Source of the DNA: Sphingomonas sp. LC-1
Lineage (GTDB): Bacteria > Pseudomonadota > Alphaproteobacteria > Sphingomonadales > Sphingomonadaceae
Direction of reading: 5' to 3'
DNA: 64,000 nucleotides
NCBI RefSeq assembly: GCF_025371035.1
Contig: NZ_JANZXB010000004.1
Location: 124,001-188,000, forward strand
Shown: in pieces, positions 1 through 8,912 of the stretch
Layout: each line of letters begins with the position of its first letter
How positions within the stretch are numbered: the stretch's first letter is position 1
Notes under the pieces: model-generated
Database searches by the model: none
The model's input: only the letters and a program-made list of their open reading frames with translations
Told to the model about the DNA's origin: nothing
Program-made: the position numbers and the translations under genes

Positions 1-119
1 CGGGAAATGCGGGGGATGGGTATCGTTTGATATGAAGCCCGTGCAGGGCCAACCGAACATATCGCGCAACCATCCCTGCCCCCGCATCGTTCTCCCGTCA
101 AACCCCTGAAAGGAGAGCC

Positions 120-602
120 ATGATGGCCGACGACACCCCCCAGGAAATCGCCGCCAAGTTCCTCGACAAGCTGAAGGACAGCCCGTTCGTCATGATCGGC
201 CTGAACGATGGCCAGCATTCCGAACCGATGACCGCGCAGATCGACGACGATCAGCCCAACACGCTCTTCTTCTTCGCGGGGCGCGATAACCGCATCGCGA
301 GTGGTGGTCAGGCGATGGCGCAGTTCGTCGGCAAGGGACATGACTTCTTCGCCTGCCTGGCGGGTCATGTCTCCAAGGACAATGATCCCGCGCAGATCGA
401 CAAGCTGTGGGACAAGCAGGTCGAGGCTTGGTTCCCCGGCGGCAAGTCGGACCCGAACCTGACGCTGCTGCGCTTCGACATCAATTCGGCCGAATTGTGG
501 GAAACCGACATCTCGCTGTCGGGCCGGGTGAAGATGCTGTTCGGCGGCACGATCCGTTCGGACGAATCGTCCAGCCACGCAGTGGTCGGTTCGGTCGCGT
601 AA
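120..602 (+). CDS. Pyridoxamine 5'-phosphate oxidase-family protein (general stress protein 26-like)
   Basis: A 160-residue cytosolic protein that looks like the FMN-binding split-barrel family of general stress proteins. The N-terminal helix (EIAAKFLDKLKDSPFVMIG) is followed by beta-strand stretches PMTAQIDDD and TLFFFAGRDNRI, and by the conserved DKLWDKQVEAWFPGG region around residues 95-110, all typical of the family. Members bind flavin or related cofactors; the substrate is not predictable from sequence. Two adjacent ATGs (120 and 123) follow an AAAGGAG ribosome site, so the start may be one codon later. The gene appears monocistronic, with a strong terminator just downstream. Family assignment is confident, exact role is not. 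Confidence 0.85.
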   Translation: MMADDTPQEIAAKFLDKLKDSPFVMIGLNDGQHSEPMTAQIDDDQPNTLFFFAGRDNRIASGGQAMAQFVGKGHDFFACLAGHVSKDNDPAQIDKLWDKQVEAWFPGGKSDPNLTLLRFDINSAELWETDISLSGRVKMLFGGTIRSDESSSHAVVGSVA

Positions 603-622
603 TTCGCGATCGCCGGATTGCG

Positions 623-660
623 AAACGCCCGGAGGCCATGGCTTCCGGGCGTTTTCTATT
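623..660 (+). terminator. Intrinsic terminator after the FMN-barrel stress gene
   Basis: The stem AACGCCCGGA pairs with TCCGGGCGTT across a short loop and is followed by TTTTCTATTT. It lies about 20 bases past the stop codon at 602 and fits a rho-independent terminator. Confidence 0.8.
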
Positions 661-668
661 TCCCCGCC

Positions 669-767
669 CCGTTCAGTCTGAGCGGAGTCGAAGCCAAGAG
701 GAACGGCTCGCCACACGCTTTTGGCTGAGGCCATTCCGTGGCCTTCGACTTCGTTCAGGCTGAAGGA
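669..767. repeat. Palindromic intergenic repeat (REP-like)
   Basis: The arm GTTCAGTCTGAGCGGAGTCG (671-690) is answered by an inverted, imperfect copy CTTCGACTTCGTTCAGGCTG at about 743-762, giving a roughly 95-bp inverted repeat between convergent genes. A related single arm occurs near 4130-4156. Such GTTCAGCCTGAGCG / CTTCGACTTCG palindromes are common dispersed repeats in high-GC proteobacterial genomes (family knowledge). Function is unknown. Confidence 0.6.
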
Positions 768-806
768 AGATCAGAACATTGAGTCAGGCGTGGCGCCGGT
801 ACCCCC

Positions 807-2039
807 TCACCCGTTGGCCTTGATCCATTCCTCGACCACCGGCGCGATGCGGTTCCGCCATTTGGAGCCGTTGAAGATCCCGTAATGGCCGACATTCTCG
901 GCCATATAATAGCGCTTCTTATCGTCCGAGAGATGGGTCGCCAGCGTCAACGCCGCGCGCGTCTGGCCCAGGCCGGAAATATCGTCGCGCTCGCCCTCGA
1001 TCGCCAGGATGCCGATATCGGTGATCGCGCCCGGATCGACGCGCTTGCCATGGTGCAGCATCTCGCCCTTGGGCAGCGCGTGCCGCTGGAACACCAGTTC
1101 GACGGTCTGAAGATAGAATTCCGACGTCATGTCGCACACCGCGCGATATTCGTCGTAGAAGCGCTTAGTCGCCTCGGCGCTCTCGTCATCGCCCTGGACC
1201 AGATGCTTGAACATCTCCCAGTGCGAGATCATGTGGTTGCCCAGGTTCATCGACATGAACCCGGCCAGTTGCAGGAAGCCCGGATAGACCCGCCGCCCAG
1301 CACCCGGATAGGTCATCGGCACGGTCGCGATCGCATTCTGCTCGAACCAGGCGTGGGGACGCTCGGTCGCAAGCAGGTTGACCGCGGTCGGAGCCTCGCG
1401 CGTGTCGACTGGCCCCCCCATCAGGGTCAGGGTGCGCGGGGTACAGGGATGCTTGTCGGCGCTCATCACGCAAGCCGCAACGTAACAGGGCACCGAAGGC
1501 TGGCACACCGCCAGCATATGCGTGCCGCCATGCTCGGTGTTGGGGCCGATCTCGGCCAGGAAGTCGATGATATAGTCGACATAATCGTCGAAATCGAACC
1601 GCCCCTCGGACAAGGGCACCAGCTTCGCATCGCGCCAGTCGGTGATATAGACTTCGCAGGTCGGCAGCATCCGCTGGACGGTGCCGCGCAGCAGCGTGGC
1701 ATAGTGGCCCGACATAGGCGCCACGATCAGCAGCTTGGGGCTGTCCTCGACGCCTTCGCGGCGAAAGCGCTTGAGCTGGCCGAAGGGCTTGCGTGCCACG
1801 ATCTCTTCATGGACCACGACCTCGCGCCCGTCGATCTCGGTCTTGGTCAGACCGAAAGCGGGCTTGCCACGCGGGGCGGAGGCATGGGCGAACACCTCCA
1901 GCGCCGATCCCATGATCGCGCCGCCGCCGAAATAGGCAAAGGGGTTGGCCGGGTTCTGAAGCAACCCCGCCCCGAAATTGGCCAGCGCGCTTGCCCCCGC
2001 CAGCATCGAGCGTTGCATTTCATAGGCGTCGTACAGCAT
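807..2039 (-). CDS. phaZ: Intracellular polyhydroxyalkanoate depolymerase
   Basis: A 410-residue alpha/beta-hydrolase that matches intracellular PHB/PHA depolymerases of the PhaZ1 type, which hydrolyse native granules to release 3-hydroxyacyl monomers. The nucleophile elbow reads LAVCQPSVP with Cys179, the cysteine variant of the lipase box that is diagnostic of this family. The oxyanion-region motif IVAPMSGHYATLLRGTV (about residues 105-121) and the C-terminal VGHYGIFNG histidine motif complete the expected catalytic set. There is no signal peptide, consistent with a cytoplasmic granule enzyme. It is divergent from the ABC transporter at 2250, with a 210-bp gap in which I see no clear operator. 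No PHA synthase is present here. Confidence 0.93.
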   Translation of the reverse strand: MLYDAYEMQRSMLAGASALANFGAGLLQNPANPFAYFGGGAIMGSALEVFAHASAPRGKPAFGLTKTEIDGREVVVHEEIVARKPFGQLKRFRREGVEDSPKLLIVAPMSGHYATLLRGTVQRMLPTCEVYITDWRDAKLVPLSEGRFDFDDYVDYIIDFLAEIGPNTEHGGTHMLAVCQPSVPCYVAACVMSADKHPCTPRTLTLMGGPVDTREAPTAVNLLATERPHAWFEQNAIATVPMTYPGAGRRVYPGFLQLAGFMSMNLGNHMISHWEMFKHLVQGDDESAEATKRFYDEYRAVCDMTSEFYLQTVELVFQRHALPKGEMLHHGKRVDPGAITDIGILAIEGERDDISGLGQTRAALTLATHLSDDKKRYYMAENVGHYGIFNGSKWRNRIAPVVEEWIKANG

Positions 2040-2249
2040 CGTCGCGTCCCTCGTGCTCCACGGACGGGAGCCATGATCGCATCCCGTTTATCACGAAACC
2101 CTTTGCGCAAGATGACCATAATGTGGCCATCCCGTCATATTGCCCGTGATCGTCTTCACCAACATAACGCATGAATGCGCATGAACGATGCGTCACCCCG
2201 TCCCGTCGCCGTTGAGCCCATGCCCTCACGCTGCTAGGTCGGCGCGATC

Positions 2250-4034
2250 ATGGCCAGACCCGCCGCTTCCCCCGAGCCCGTCATTCCGCCCAGCCGCCGG
2301 TTGAGCAATCTCAAGATGGTATGGCGGTTTACCCTGCGATACCCAGGCCATATCGCGGCCGCCGCGCTGTCGCTGCTTGTGGCGGCGCTGACGACGCTGT
2401 TCATCCCGCGCACCTTTCAGAAGGTGATCGACCATGGCTTTGGCCGGGCCTCCGACGCGGCCAGCATCGCACCCTATTTTCAGGGGATGCTGGCGGCCGT
2501 GCTGGTGCTGGCAATCGCGACGGCGTTCCGATTCTATTTCGTGTCGTGGCTGGGCGAACGGACCGTGGCCGATATCCGAGTCGCGGTGCAGGCCAATCTG
2601 CTTCGGCTCGCCCCCCGCTATTACGAGGAAAACCGCCCCTCGGAGATTGCGAGCCGGTTGACCGCCGACACCGCGATCATCGAGCAGGTGGTGGGATCGA
2701 CCGTCTCGATCGCGCTGCGCAACACGGTGATCGGGATCGGCGGCACCATCTATCTGTTCGCTCTCTCGCCCAAGCTGACCCTGTCGCTGCTGGTCGGCAT
2801 TCCGTTGATCGTCCTGCCGATCATGCTGCTGGGCAAGAAGGTGCGAAGCCATTCGCGCGACAGCCAGGACCGGCTTGCCGATATCGGCGCGATCGCGGTC
2901 GAAACCCTGGGCGCGATGAAGATCGTGCAGGCGTTCGGCCAGGAACGTCGCGAAGCCGAACGGTTCGAGCAGGCGGTGGGCAACGGCTTCGCCACCTCCC
3001 GCCGTCGATTCCTGCTGCGGGCGATCATGACCGCGATGGCGATCGGCCTGCTCTTCAGCGGCTTTACCCTTTTGCTGTGGGAAGCGGTGGCGGACGTGGC
3101 CAGCGGGCGGCTGTCGGGCGGGTCGCTGACCGCCTTCGTCGTGACGGGGATGCTGGTCGCGGGCTCGTTCCAGGCGCTGACCGAGGTTTGGGGTGACATC
3201 TTGCGCGCGTCGGGCGCGGCGCAGCGTCTGTCCGAACTGCTGGCCGAACAGCCGGAGATCGCGCCGCCCCCCGCCCCCGCCGTGCTGCCGGTGGTACCGA
3301 TGGGCGCGCTGCGGTTCGAGGATGTCGTCTTCCACTATCCGACCCGCCCCGAAGTCGCGGCACTCGACGGCTTCTCGCTCGACATCCGGCCTGGCGAGAC
3401 GGTTGCGGTGGTCGGCCCTTCGGGGGCGGGCAAGTCGACGCTGTTCCAGCTGGCGGAACGCTTCTATGACCCGCAGGCGGGACGGATTTCGCTCGACGGC
3501 GTGGACCTGCGCGATGCCGATCCGGCGGCGATCCGGGCGCGGATCGCGATGGTGCCGCAGGAGACGGTGATCTTCGGCGCCTCGGCGCGCGACAATCTGC
3601 GCTATGGCCGATGCGAGGCAAGCGACGACGAACTCTGGGCCGCCGCCGAGGCTGCCAATGCCGCCGATTTCCTGCGCGCGCTGCCCCAGGGGCTCGACAC
3701 GTTTCTAGGAGAAGGCGGCGCACGACTGTCGGGTGGGCAGCGGCAAAGGATCACCATCGCGCGCGCGCTGCTTCGCGATGCGCCGATCCTGTTGCTGGAC
3801 GAGGCGACGAGTGCGCTGGATGCCGAGAGCGAACAACTGGTGCAGCAGGCGCTCGAACGGCTGATGGCGCACCGGACCACCCTGGTCATCGCACACCGCC
3901 TGGCCACCGTGCGGGCGGCGGAGCGCATCGTGGTGATGGATGGCGGACGGATCGTCGAGCAAGGGCGTCATGCGGCGCTGATCGCGGCCGGCGGGCTTTA
4001 TGCGCGGCTGGCGAGCCTGCAATTCCAAGAGTGA
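2250..4034 (+). CDS. ABC transporter, fused permease-ATPase half-transporter (MsbA/LipidA-exporter-like)
   Basis: A 594-residue type I exporter half-transporter. The N-terminal third to half carries about six membrane segments (first near residues 30-55). The C-terminal ATPase shows Walker [10 protein letters not shown] (residues 389-397), the signature LSGGQ (493-497), Walker B ILLLDEATSALD with D517/E518, and an H-loop VIAHRL. Length and order fit homodimeric exporters of lipids, drugs or peptides; the sequence does not say which. The start at 2250 is an ATG within GATCATGG with no strong ribosome site visible. It stands alone, without a partner permease, and is followed by a roughly 290-bp gap containing a hairpin. 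Confidence 0.9.
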   Translation: MARPAASPEPVIPPSRRLSNLKMVWRFTLRYPGHIAAAALSLLVAALTTLFIPRTFQKVIDHGFGRASDAASIAPYFQGMLAAVLVLAIATAFRFYFVSWLGERTVADIRVAVQANLLRLAPRYYEENRPSEIASRLTADTAIIEQVVGSTVSIALRNTVIGIGGTIYLFALSPKLTLSLLVGIPLIVLPIMLLGKKVRSHSRDSQDRLADIGAIAVETLGAMKIVQAFGQERREAERFEQAVGNGFATSRRRFLLRAIMTAMAIGLLFSGFTLLLWEAVADVASGRLSGGSLTAFVVTGMLVAGSFQALTEVWGDILRASGAAQRLSELLAEQPEIAPPPAPAVLPVVPMGALRFEDVVFHYPTRPEVAALDGFSLDIRPGETVAVVGPSGAGKSTLFQLAERFYDPQAGRISLDGVDLRDADPAAIRARIAMVPQETVIFGASARDNLRYGRCEASDDELWAAAEAANAADFLRALPQGLDTFLGEGGARLSGGQRQRITIARALLRDAPILLLDEATSALDAESEQLVQQALERLMAHRTTLVIAHRLATVRAAERIVVMDGGRIVEQGRHAALIAAGGLYARLASLQFQE

Positions 4035-4129
4035 TGGAGCCGGTTTAATACCAGTTTCCCCGTGCCCCTCTTGATCTGTCGAGGGGACGGGGATGGGTCC
4101 GTCGGGCTTTTTGCATCGGGTGAAGCATG

Positions 4130-4156
4130 GCCTTCGGCTTCGCTCGGGCTGAACGG
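4130..4156 (+). repeat. Partial copy of the REP-like repeat arm
   Basis: The sequence CCTTCGGCTTCGCTCGGGCT plus the following GAACGG resembles the right arm of the palindrome at 669-767 (CCTTCGACTTCGTTCAGGCT). Only one arm is obvious here, so this looks like a degenerate or half copy. Confidence 0.4.
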
Positions 4157-4216
4157 AGCAGGAGGCGCGTGTTCTGCATGGCCCTGGATCGGCCTCACCG
4201 TCTTCGTTGACGCGGT

Positions 4217-4254
4217 GCATAAGGAGAAGGGCGGGGCCGCTTTTCTCCTTATGC
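4217..4254. other. Long near-perfect hairpin upstream of the GH84 gene
   Basis: GCATAAGGAGAA (4217-4228) and TTCTCCTTATGC (4243-4254) are exact inverted copies. The inner loop can extend the stem with GCGG/CCGC, giving about 16 paired positions with only a GG/TT mismatch. It lies 183 bp after the ABC gene and 75 bp before the GH84 start. There is no run of T on either side, so a classic terminator is not supported; a transcript-end stem or a protein-binding site are alternatives. Confidence 0.5.
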
Positions 4255-4297
4255 CAAACCTGCTTGCGACCGACGGTACACTCCCCTAGGCTCCGAC

Positions 4298-4316
4298 AAT
4301 ACCATTTTAGTACCGG
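4298..4316 (+). promoter_or_regulatory. Weak candidate operator upstream of the GH84 hexosaminidase
   Basis: AATACCATTTTAGTACCGG sits about 13-31 bases before the start codon and contains the half-site TACCAT. The convergent GH20 gene has ATGGTC/GACCAT half-sites at a similar distance from its start. A shared GlcNAc-responsive regulator of the GntR type would explain both, but this is inference from two short matches. Confidence 0.2.
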
Positions 4317-4328
4317 GGAGTCAGGAAG

Positions 4329-6278
4329 ATGCAGCGATCCACTCAATGGAAGGCCGGCCTTGCCGCCGCGGCCATCGCGTTGACCAGTGCCTCGCCTTCC
4401 GCGATCGCGCGGACGACGACGCTGCCCGCCATCTTCCCCGCCCCCGCCGCAATCAGCTTGAGCGACGGCGCGATCACCTTGGGCCGCTCGGCCCTGTTGA
4501 TCGCCGCGCCGGGCACCGAGCCCGCGACGGTCGCGCTGGTCCGCTCGATCCTTGCCGACGCGGGCGTCACCGAGATCGTCTCCGCCAGCCGCCTGCCCGC
4601 CACGTTCGACCGGCCGACCATCGTGATCGGCCCCGACACGGCCGCCATCATCCGCGACGCTCTGGCGCGCAGCAAGGCGGGCACGGACGATCAGGCGGAG
4701 GGCTATAGCCTCGCCGCGCTCGCCTCGGGCGATGGCGGCCTCATCACCTTGGCGGGTCACGACGCCGATGGCCTGTTCCATGCGGCACAGACGCTGCGCC
4801 AATTGGTCGAGCAGCCGCAAATCCCCGCGCTCGTCATCCGCGACCATCCCGCCATGCCGATCCGCGGTACGATCGAGGGATTCTACGGCAAGCCCTGGTC
4901 GATGACCGACCGGACCAAACATCTGGATTTCCTGGGCCGGATGAAGGCCAACACCTATGTCTACAGCCCCAAGGACGATCCCTTCGCGCGGGATAAATGG
5001 CGGGAGGCCTATCCCGCCGAAACGCTGAACGCTCTGGGCACGCTCGCCGCACGCGCCAAGGCCAATCATGTAAATTTTGTCTATGCCATTTCGCCGGGGC
5101 CCAGCATCTGCTTCTCCAATCCGGCGGACGAACAGGCGCTGCTGCGCAAATTCGCTGCGCTGCGCGGGATAGGCGTGCACAGCTTCTATGTCGCTTTGGA
5201 CGACATCGAATATCAAAAATGGAATTGCGACGCGGACAAGGCCGCCTTCGGCCCTTCGGGCGCAGAGGCGGCAGGCGTCGCGCAGTCGAAGCTGCTGAAC
5301 GCGGTCCAGGCCGATCTGCTCAAGCAGGATCCGGCCTCACGCCCGCTGATCATGGTGCCGACCGAATATTATGATGCGAAGGAAAGCCCCTATAAGGCGG
5401 CTCTGCGCGCGCATCTGGACCCGCGTATCGTCGTGCAATGGACCGGCACCGATGTCGTGCCGCCCGCCATTTCCATCCCCGATGCCAAGGCCGCGACCAA
5501 GGCGTTCGGGCGCAAGACGCTGCTTTGGGATAATTATCCGGTCAACGACTATGCGAGTTCCGCCGGGCGGCTGCTCCTGGCCCCCTATGCCAAGCGCGAG
5601 GCGGGGCTGTCGTCCGAGCTGACCGGCATCCTGTCCAACCCGATGAACCAGGAAGCGCCCAGCCGCGTCGCGGTGACCGGCGTGCTGGCGTTCGGATGGA
5701 ACGACAAGGGCTATGACGCCGACCGCACCTGGCATTATGCCGCGCGCGATCTGGCGGGGGGCGATGCACGGGCGGCGGCGGCGCTATTGGAGCTGTTCGA
5801 TACCCAGCATCTGGCCCCGACCTTCGGCAGCCAGCCCTGGCAGGAACAGGCGCCCAAGCTGAAGGCTCTGCTCGACCATGTCCGCGAGGCGCTGGCGAAC
5901 GGCGACGAGGCGGAGCGGCGCGCCGCGCTTGCCGAATTGCACGCCAAGGCCGATGCGCTGGCCGACGCCCCCGACACGATCCGCGCGGGCGTCGCCGATC
6001 CGGCCTTTGCCGAGCAGGCGGCTCCCTGGCTCGACGCGATGCAGCTTTGGGGCCGCGCGTTGCAGCAGAGTGCGGCCGGACTGGATGCCGCCGACCGGGG
6101 CAATCCGGCCGCAAGCCGCTATTTTGCCGATGCCAAGCGGATCGCCGCGCAGGCCGCCGCCGTTCAGAGCATTCCGGGCGCGGTGCGGTTCGACGGACCG
6201 ATCAAGATCGCCGACGGCGTGCTCGACCGGTTCATCGTGGACGCACCGAGCCTGATCGCGGTCACGGCGAAACCGTAA
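4329..6278 (+). CDS. Secreted beta-N-acetylglucosaminidase, glycoside hydrolase family 84
   Basis: A 649-residue exported enzyme. Residues 1-28 form a signal peptide (positive start, hydrophobic core, Ala-rich cleavage zone). An N-terminal alpha/beta domain (about residues 35-160) precedes the catalytic barrel, which opens with the hallmark RGTIEGFYGKPWS and has YSPKDDP. The paired catalytic aspartates of GH84 are visible as D291-D292 in VALDDIEY. Family members remove beta-linked GlcNAc by substrate-assisted catalysis; in bacteria they act on glycans, peptidoglycan fragments or host glycoproteins. The gene converges on the GH20 gene with a 17-bp overlap of coding ends, suggesting a shared aminosugar-scavenging role. 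Substrate is inferred from family only. Confidence 0.9.
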   Translation: MQRSTQWKAGLAAAAIALTSASPSAIARTTTLPAIFPAPAAISLSDGAITLGRSALLIAAPGTEPATVALVRSILADAGVTEIVSASRLPATFDRPTIVIGPDTAAIIRDALARSKAGTDDQAEGYSLAALASGDGGLITLAGHDADGLFHAAQTLRQLVEQPQIPALVIRDHPAMPIRGTIEGFYGKPWSMTDRTKHLDFLGRMKANTYVYSPKDDPFARDKWREAYPAETLNALGTLAARAKANHVNFVYAISPGPSICFSNPADEQALLRKFAALRGIGVHSFYVALDDIEYQKWNCDADKAAFGPSGAEAAGVAQSKLLNAVQADLLKQDPASRPLIMVPTEYYDAKESPYKAALRAHLDPRIVVQWTGTDVVPPAISIPDAKAATKAFGRKTLLWDNYPVNDYASSAGRLLLAPYAKREAGLSSELTGILSNPMNQEAPSRVAVTGVLAFGWNDKGYDADRTWHYAARDLAGGDARAAAALLELFDTQHLAPTFGSQPWQEQAPKLKALLDHVREALANGDEAERRAALAELHAKADALADAPDTIRAGVADPAFAEQAAPWLDAMQLWGRALQQSAAGLDAADRGNPAASRYFADAKRIAAQAAAVQSIPGAVRFDGPIKIADGVLDRFIVDAPSLIAVTAKP

Positions 6279-8766
6279 CCGTCCGGCTGGCGCGGCGGCC
6301 ATCGGGGGTGCGGGTACGGAGATCGACCGCGCCCGTCACCGCCACCGGCCCGTCATAGCGCCGCCATGTGGTGGCGCCGCCCATGCGATACTCGATCGGG
6401 GTGCCGGGAAACTCGGCATTGGCCTCCAGCCTGCCGCCGACGATCCGCGCACCCGGCGGGGCAAGGCGATAGGTCACGCCCGCTTGGTCGAGCATCCGCA
6501 TCTGCACGCCCATCCGCCCTGCGAAATCCTGCCAGCCGGTCAACAGCTTGGCGCGGTCCACGCGCGCATCGCCGGGCGTATAGCCCGCCCCCGCGACATA
6601 GGCGGGCTCCCAGTCCGGTTTGCTCCAGGCGCGTTCCGCCAACGCCAGCAGGCGGGGGAACAGCATATAGTCGACCTGGCTGTCGCGACGGACCGTCTCG
6701 CTCCACAATTGCGCCTGAATCCCCGCGATCGCACGGCCGGGCCGTAGCGGGGTCGTGTCGGCAATGGCCTTGGGCTGGGCCAGTATATTGGGAATCAGCG
6801 CGGCATTGGCCGCCAGATTGCCCGGCATGAAGCCGAACACCTGGAAACTGTCCACCCCGCGCGAGGCCCAGTCATAGCCGGTCTCGTTCGGATCGGCGGC
6901 ATAGGGCATGTCGAAATAGCCCAGATCGGGGATCGACAGCACCGTCTTCCACCCGCGATTGGCTTGGCCATGCGCCTCGGCCACGCCCCCGGCGTGCAGG
7001 TTGCTCCAGATATTGGTCTGGACGTTGGCGGGCATCTTGCCAGGGTCGGTATGGCCCAGGCCATCGCTCCACCCGGCGACCGCGATGCCGCGCTTGGCCA
7101 GATCGGCGGCGACCCGCTCGATGAAGCGCGCGCCGAGTTGCTGAGGCTGGAGCCCGTCGCGTGCCATGACGACCTTGCAGGCGGGCGACTCCTTCCACGC
7201 CCCCGCCGTCTCGTCCGCGCCGATATGATAGGTGGTCAGCGGCACCCCCGCCGCCCTGTGCAGGCCCGCTATGGCGTCGATCACCGTGTCGATGAAGCGA
7301 TAGGTGCTGTCGATACAGACGTTCAGCGTGTTGTCGTCATAATGCTGCACGCTGGAATAGCGGGTGGTGTCGCCCGGTTCGACCAGGCGATAGCGTTCCG
7401 CCCCGGCGCGGTCGCCCTTCGCCATCAGCCGCCGATAGCGCACTTCCATCGACCGGATCGCCGCGCGCGAATGGCCCGGCATGTCGAAGGAAGGGATGAC
7501 GTCGATCTGCCGCGCCTTGGCCGCGCGAAGAATGTCGGAATAGTCGGCGGCGGTCAGATAGCCATTGGTCGGCGCGTCGTGCGCCGGATCGGCCCCAAGC
7601 TGGGCTTGCAGGCAGGTCGTCTCCGTAATGTCGTCGCAGCGATAGGCGCCCACCTCGGTCAGTTCGGGAAGGCTCGCGATCTCCAATCGCCACCCCTCGT
7701 CATCGCCCAGGTGCAGGTGCAGCGTATTGAGCTTATACGCGGCCATCTGCTCGATCAGCTTCAGGATTTCCGCCTTGCTGTGGAAGTTGCGCGCCAGATC
7801 AATGTGAAGCCCGCGAAAGCCGTATCGCGGTGCGTCCTCGACGATCAGCGGGCGAAGCGTCGTCCCCTCCGCCGCCATCTGCTGCGCCAGCGAACGCAAG
7901 CCATAGGACGCCCCTGCCGCGTCCGCCGCCGCGATGTCGATCCGCCCATCGCCGATTTTCAGGCGATAGCCCTCGGGTGCGATCCCGGTCTGCTTGCGGA
8001 TGGTCAGCAGCACCGTGCCCACCGGCAGTCCGGCCACCGCAGGCGCGATGGCGGCGCGGTCGATCCCGCTGGTCGTGATGCGCAGCCCCTTGGACAGATC
8101 GACCGGCGCGCCGCCCGGTCGGGTGGCCGATAGCGGCTTTGGCAGGATCGCCACATCGACCGGGGTCGCGCTGCCCCGCTCGGCATAAAGGGCGAAGGCG
8201 CGCTCGGGCGTGCGCCAGACGGTCTGGTCGTCGGGCGCGCTTCGGGCCAGCGCAGCCTCGTCGGTCATCGGCGCGACGAAATCCAGGGTCTCGAGCCCCG
8301 TCTCGGCGTCGGTGCCGGTCCGGGTGGCCGCGATCACACGCGGAGCAAGACCAGGCACGGCCAGCGTGGCGTTGGGCATCATGTGATTGCGGGAGAAAAA
8401 CGCCCCCAAGCCCGTCAGCTTCACATGATAGACGTGTCCCGGCGCCAGGCGACGGCCGGGCTTGAGCGTCAGGACGTTCAGATCGCCGTTGATCGTCCGG
8501 TTGTCGAAGGCATCGCTGTCGATCTTCAGCACCGGATTGACCAGGCTATAGCGAATCTCGACCGGCAGGTTGGGCGCATCGGCAGGCACGGCGATCGCGA
8601 TGTCCGCCTCGAAACAGCGTGGAATGCCAGCCGGGCAGGATGCCGGGCGGTTGGTCAGGATGGTGTAGCGATAGCCCAATGTGGCGGCGAGCCGGTCCAG
8701 ATCGGCCTGCGCTCCTCCTGCCGGAACCGTCGCCAGGATCGCGGCCGAAGCCCATATACTCATCAT
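6262..8766 (-). CDS. Beta-hexosaminidase, glycoside hydrolase family 20 (chitobiase type)
   Basis: An 834-residue secreted enzyme that hydrolyses terminal beta-GlcNAc, for example from chitobiose. After a signal peptide (about residues 1-20) comes a chitobiase-type carbohydrate-binding domain (RYSLVNP, FFSRNHMMPN), a GH20b domain (about 230-320) and the catalytic barrel starting at FRGLHIDLARNFHSK. The catalytic Asp-Glu pair is in YHIGADETAGAWKES. A C-terminal domain follows. The first two codons are both ATG (8766, 8763); either could start. It overlaps the 3' end of the convergent GH84 gene. An ATGGTC-N8-GACCAT palindrome lies 25 bp upstream, a candidate operator for an aminosugar repressor. 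Confidence 0.93.
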   Translation of the reverse strand: MMSIWASAAILATVPAGGAQADLDRLAATLGYRYTILTNRPASCPAGIPRCFEADIAIAVPADAPNLPVEIRYSLVNPVLKIDSDAFDNRTINGDLNVLTLKPGRRLAPGHVYHVKLTGLGAFFSRNHMMPNATLAVPGLAPRVIAATRTGTDAETGLETLDFVAPMTDEAALARSAPDDQTVWRTPERAFALYAERGSATPVDVAILPKPLSATRPGGAPVDLSKGLRITTSGIDRAAIAPAVAGLPVGTVLLTIRKQTGIAPEGYRLKIGDGRIDIAAADAAGASYGLRSLAQQMAAEGTTLRPLIVEDAPRYGFRGLHIDLARNFHSKAEILKLIEQMAAYKLNTLHLHLGDDEGWRLEIASLPELTEVGAYRCDDITETTCLQAQLGADPAHDAPTNGYLTAADYSDILRAAKARQIDVIPSFDMPGHSRAAIRSMEVRYRRLMAKGDRAGAERYRLVEPGDTTRYSSVQHYDDNTLNVCIDSTYRFIDTVIDAIAGLHRAAGVPLTTYHIGADETAGAWKESPACKVVMARDGLQPQQLGARFIERVAADLAKRGIAVAGWSDGLGHTDPGKMPANVQTNIWSNLHAGGVAEAHGQANRGWKTVLSIPDLGYFDMPYAADPNETGYDWASRGVDSFQVFGFMPGNLAANAALIPNILAQPKAIADTTPLRPGRAIAGIQAQLWSETVRRDSQVDYMLFPRLLALAERAWSKPDWEPAYVAGAGYTPGDARVDRAKLLTGWQDFAGRMGVQMRMLDQAGVTYRLAPPGARIVGGRLEANAEFPGTPIEYRMGGATTWRRYDGPVAVTGAVDLRTRTPDGRRASRTVTVSP

Positions 8767-8790
8767 CCTGCACCCGTCCCGCTACGCATA

Positions 8791-8810
8791 ATGGTCTTAT
8801 ATTGGACCAT
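8791..8810 (-). promoter_or_regulatory. Candidate operator palindrome upstream of the GH20 gene
   Basis: ATGGTC and GACCAT are perfect 6-bp arms separated by TTATATTG. It lies 25 bp before the GH20 start. The arms resemble half-sites of GntR/HutC-type aminosugar regulators (NagR, NagQ, DasR recognise TGGTCT/AGACCA-like sites), although here the arms are spaced further apart. The match is by eye only. Confidence 0.4.
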
Positions 8811-8912
8811 GATAAGGTCGGTCGCGCAAGCCGAAGACATTCCTCCTCCTGACAAGGGAGGGAATGGACGAGCGGGGGTGACGCCGCCCTTGCCACCCCC
8901 TATCTCGGACCC

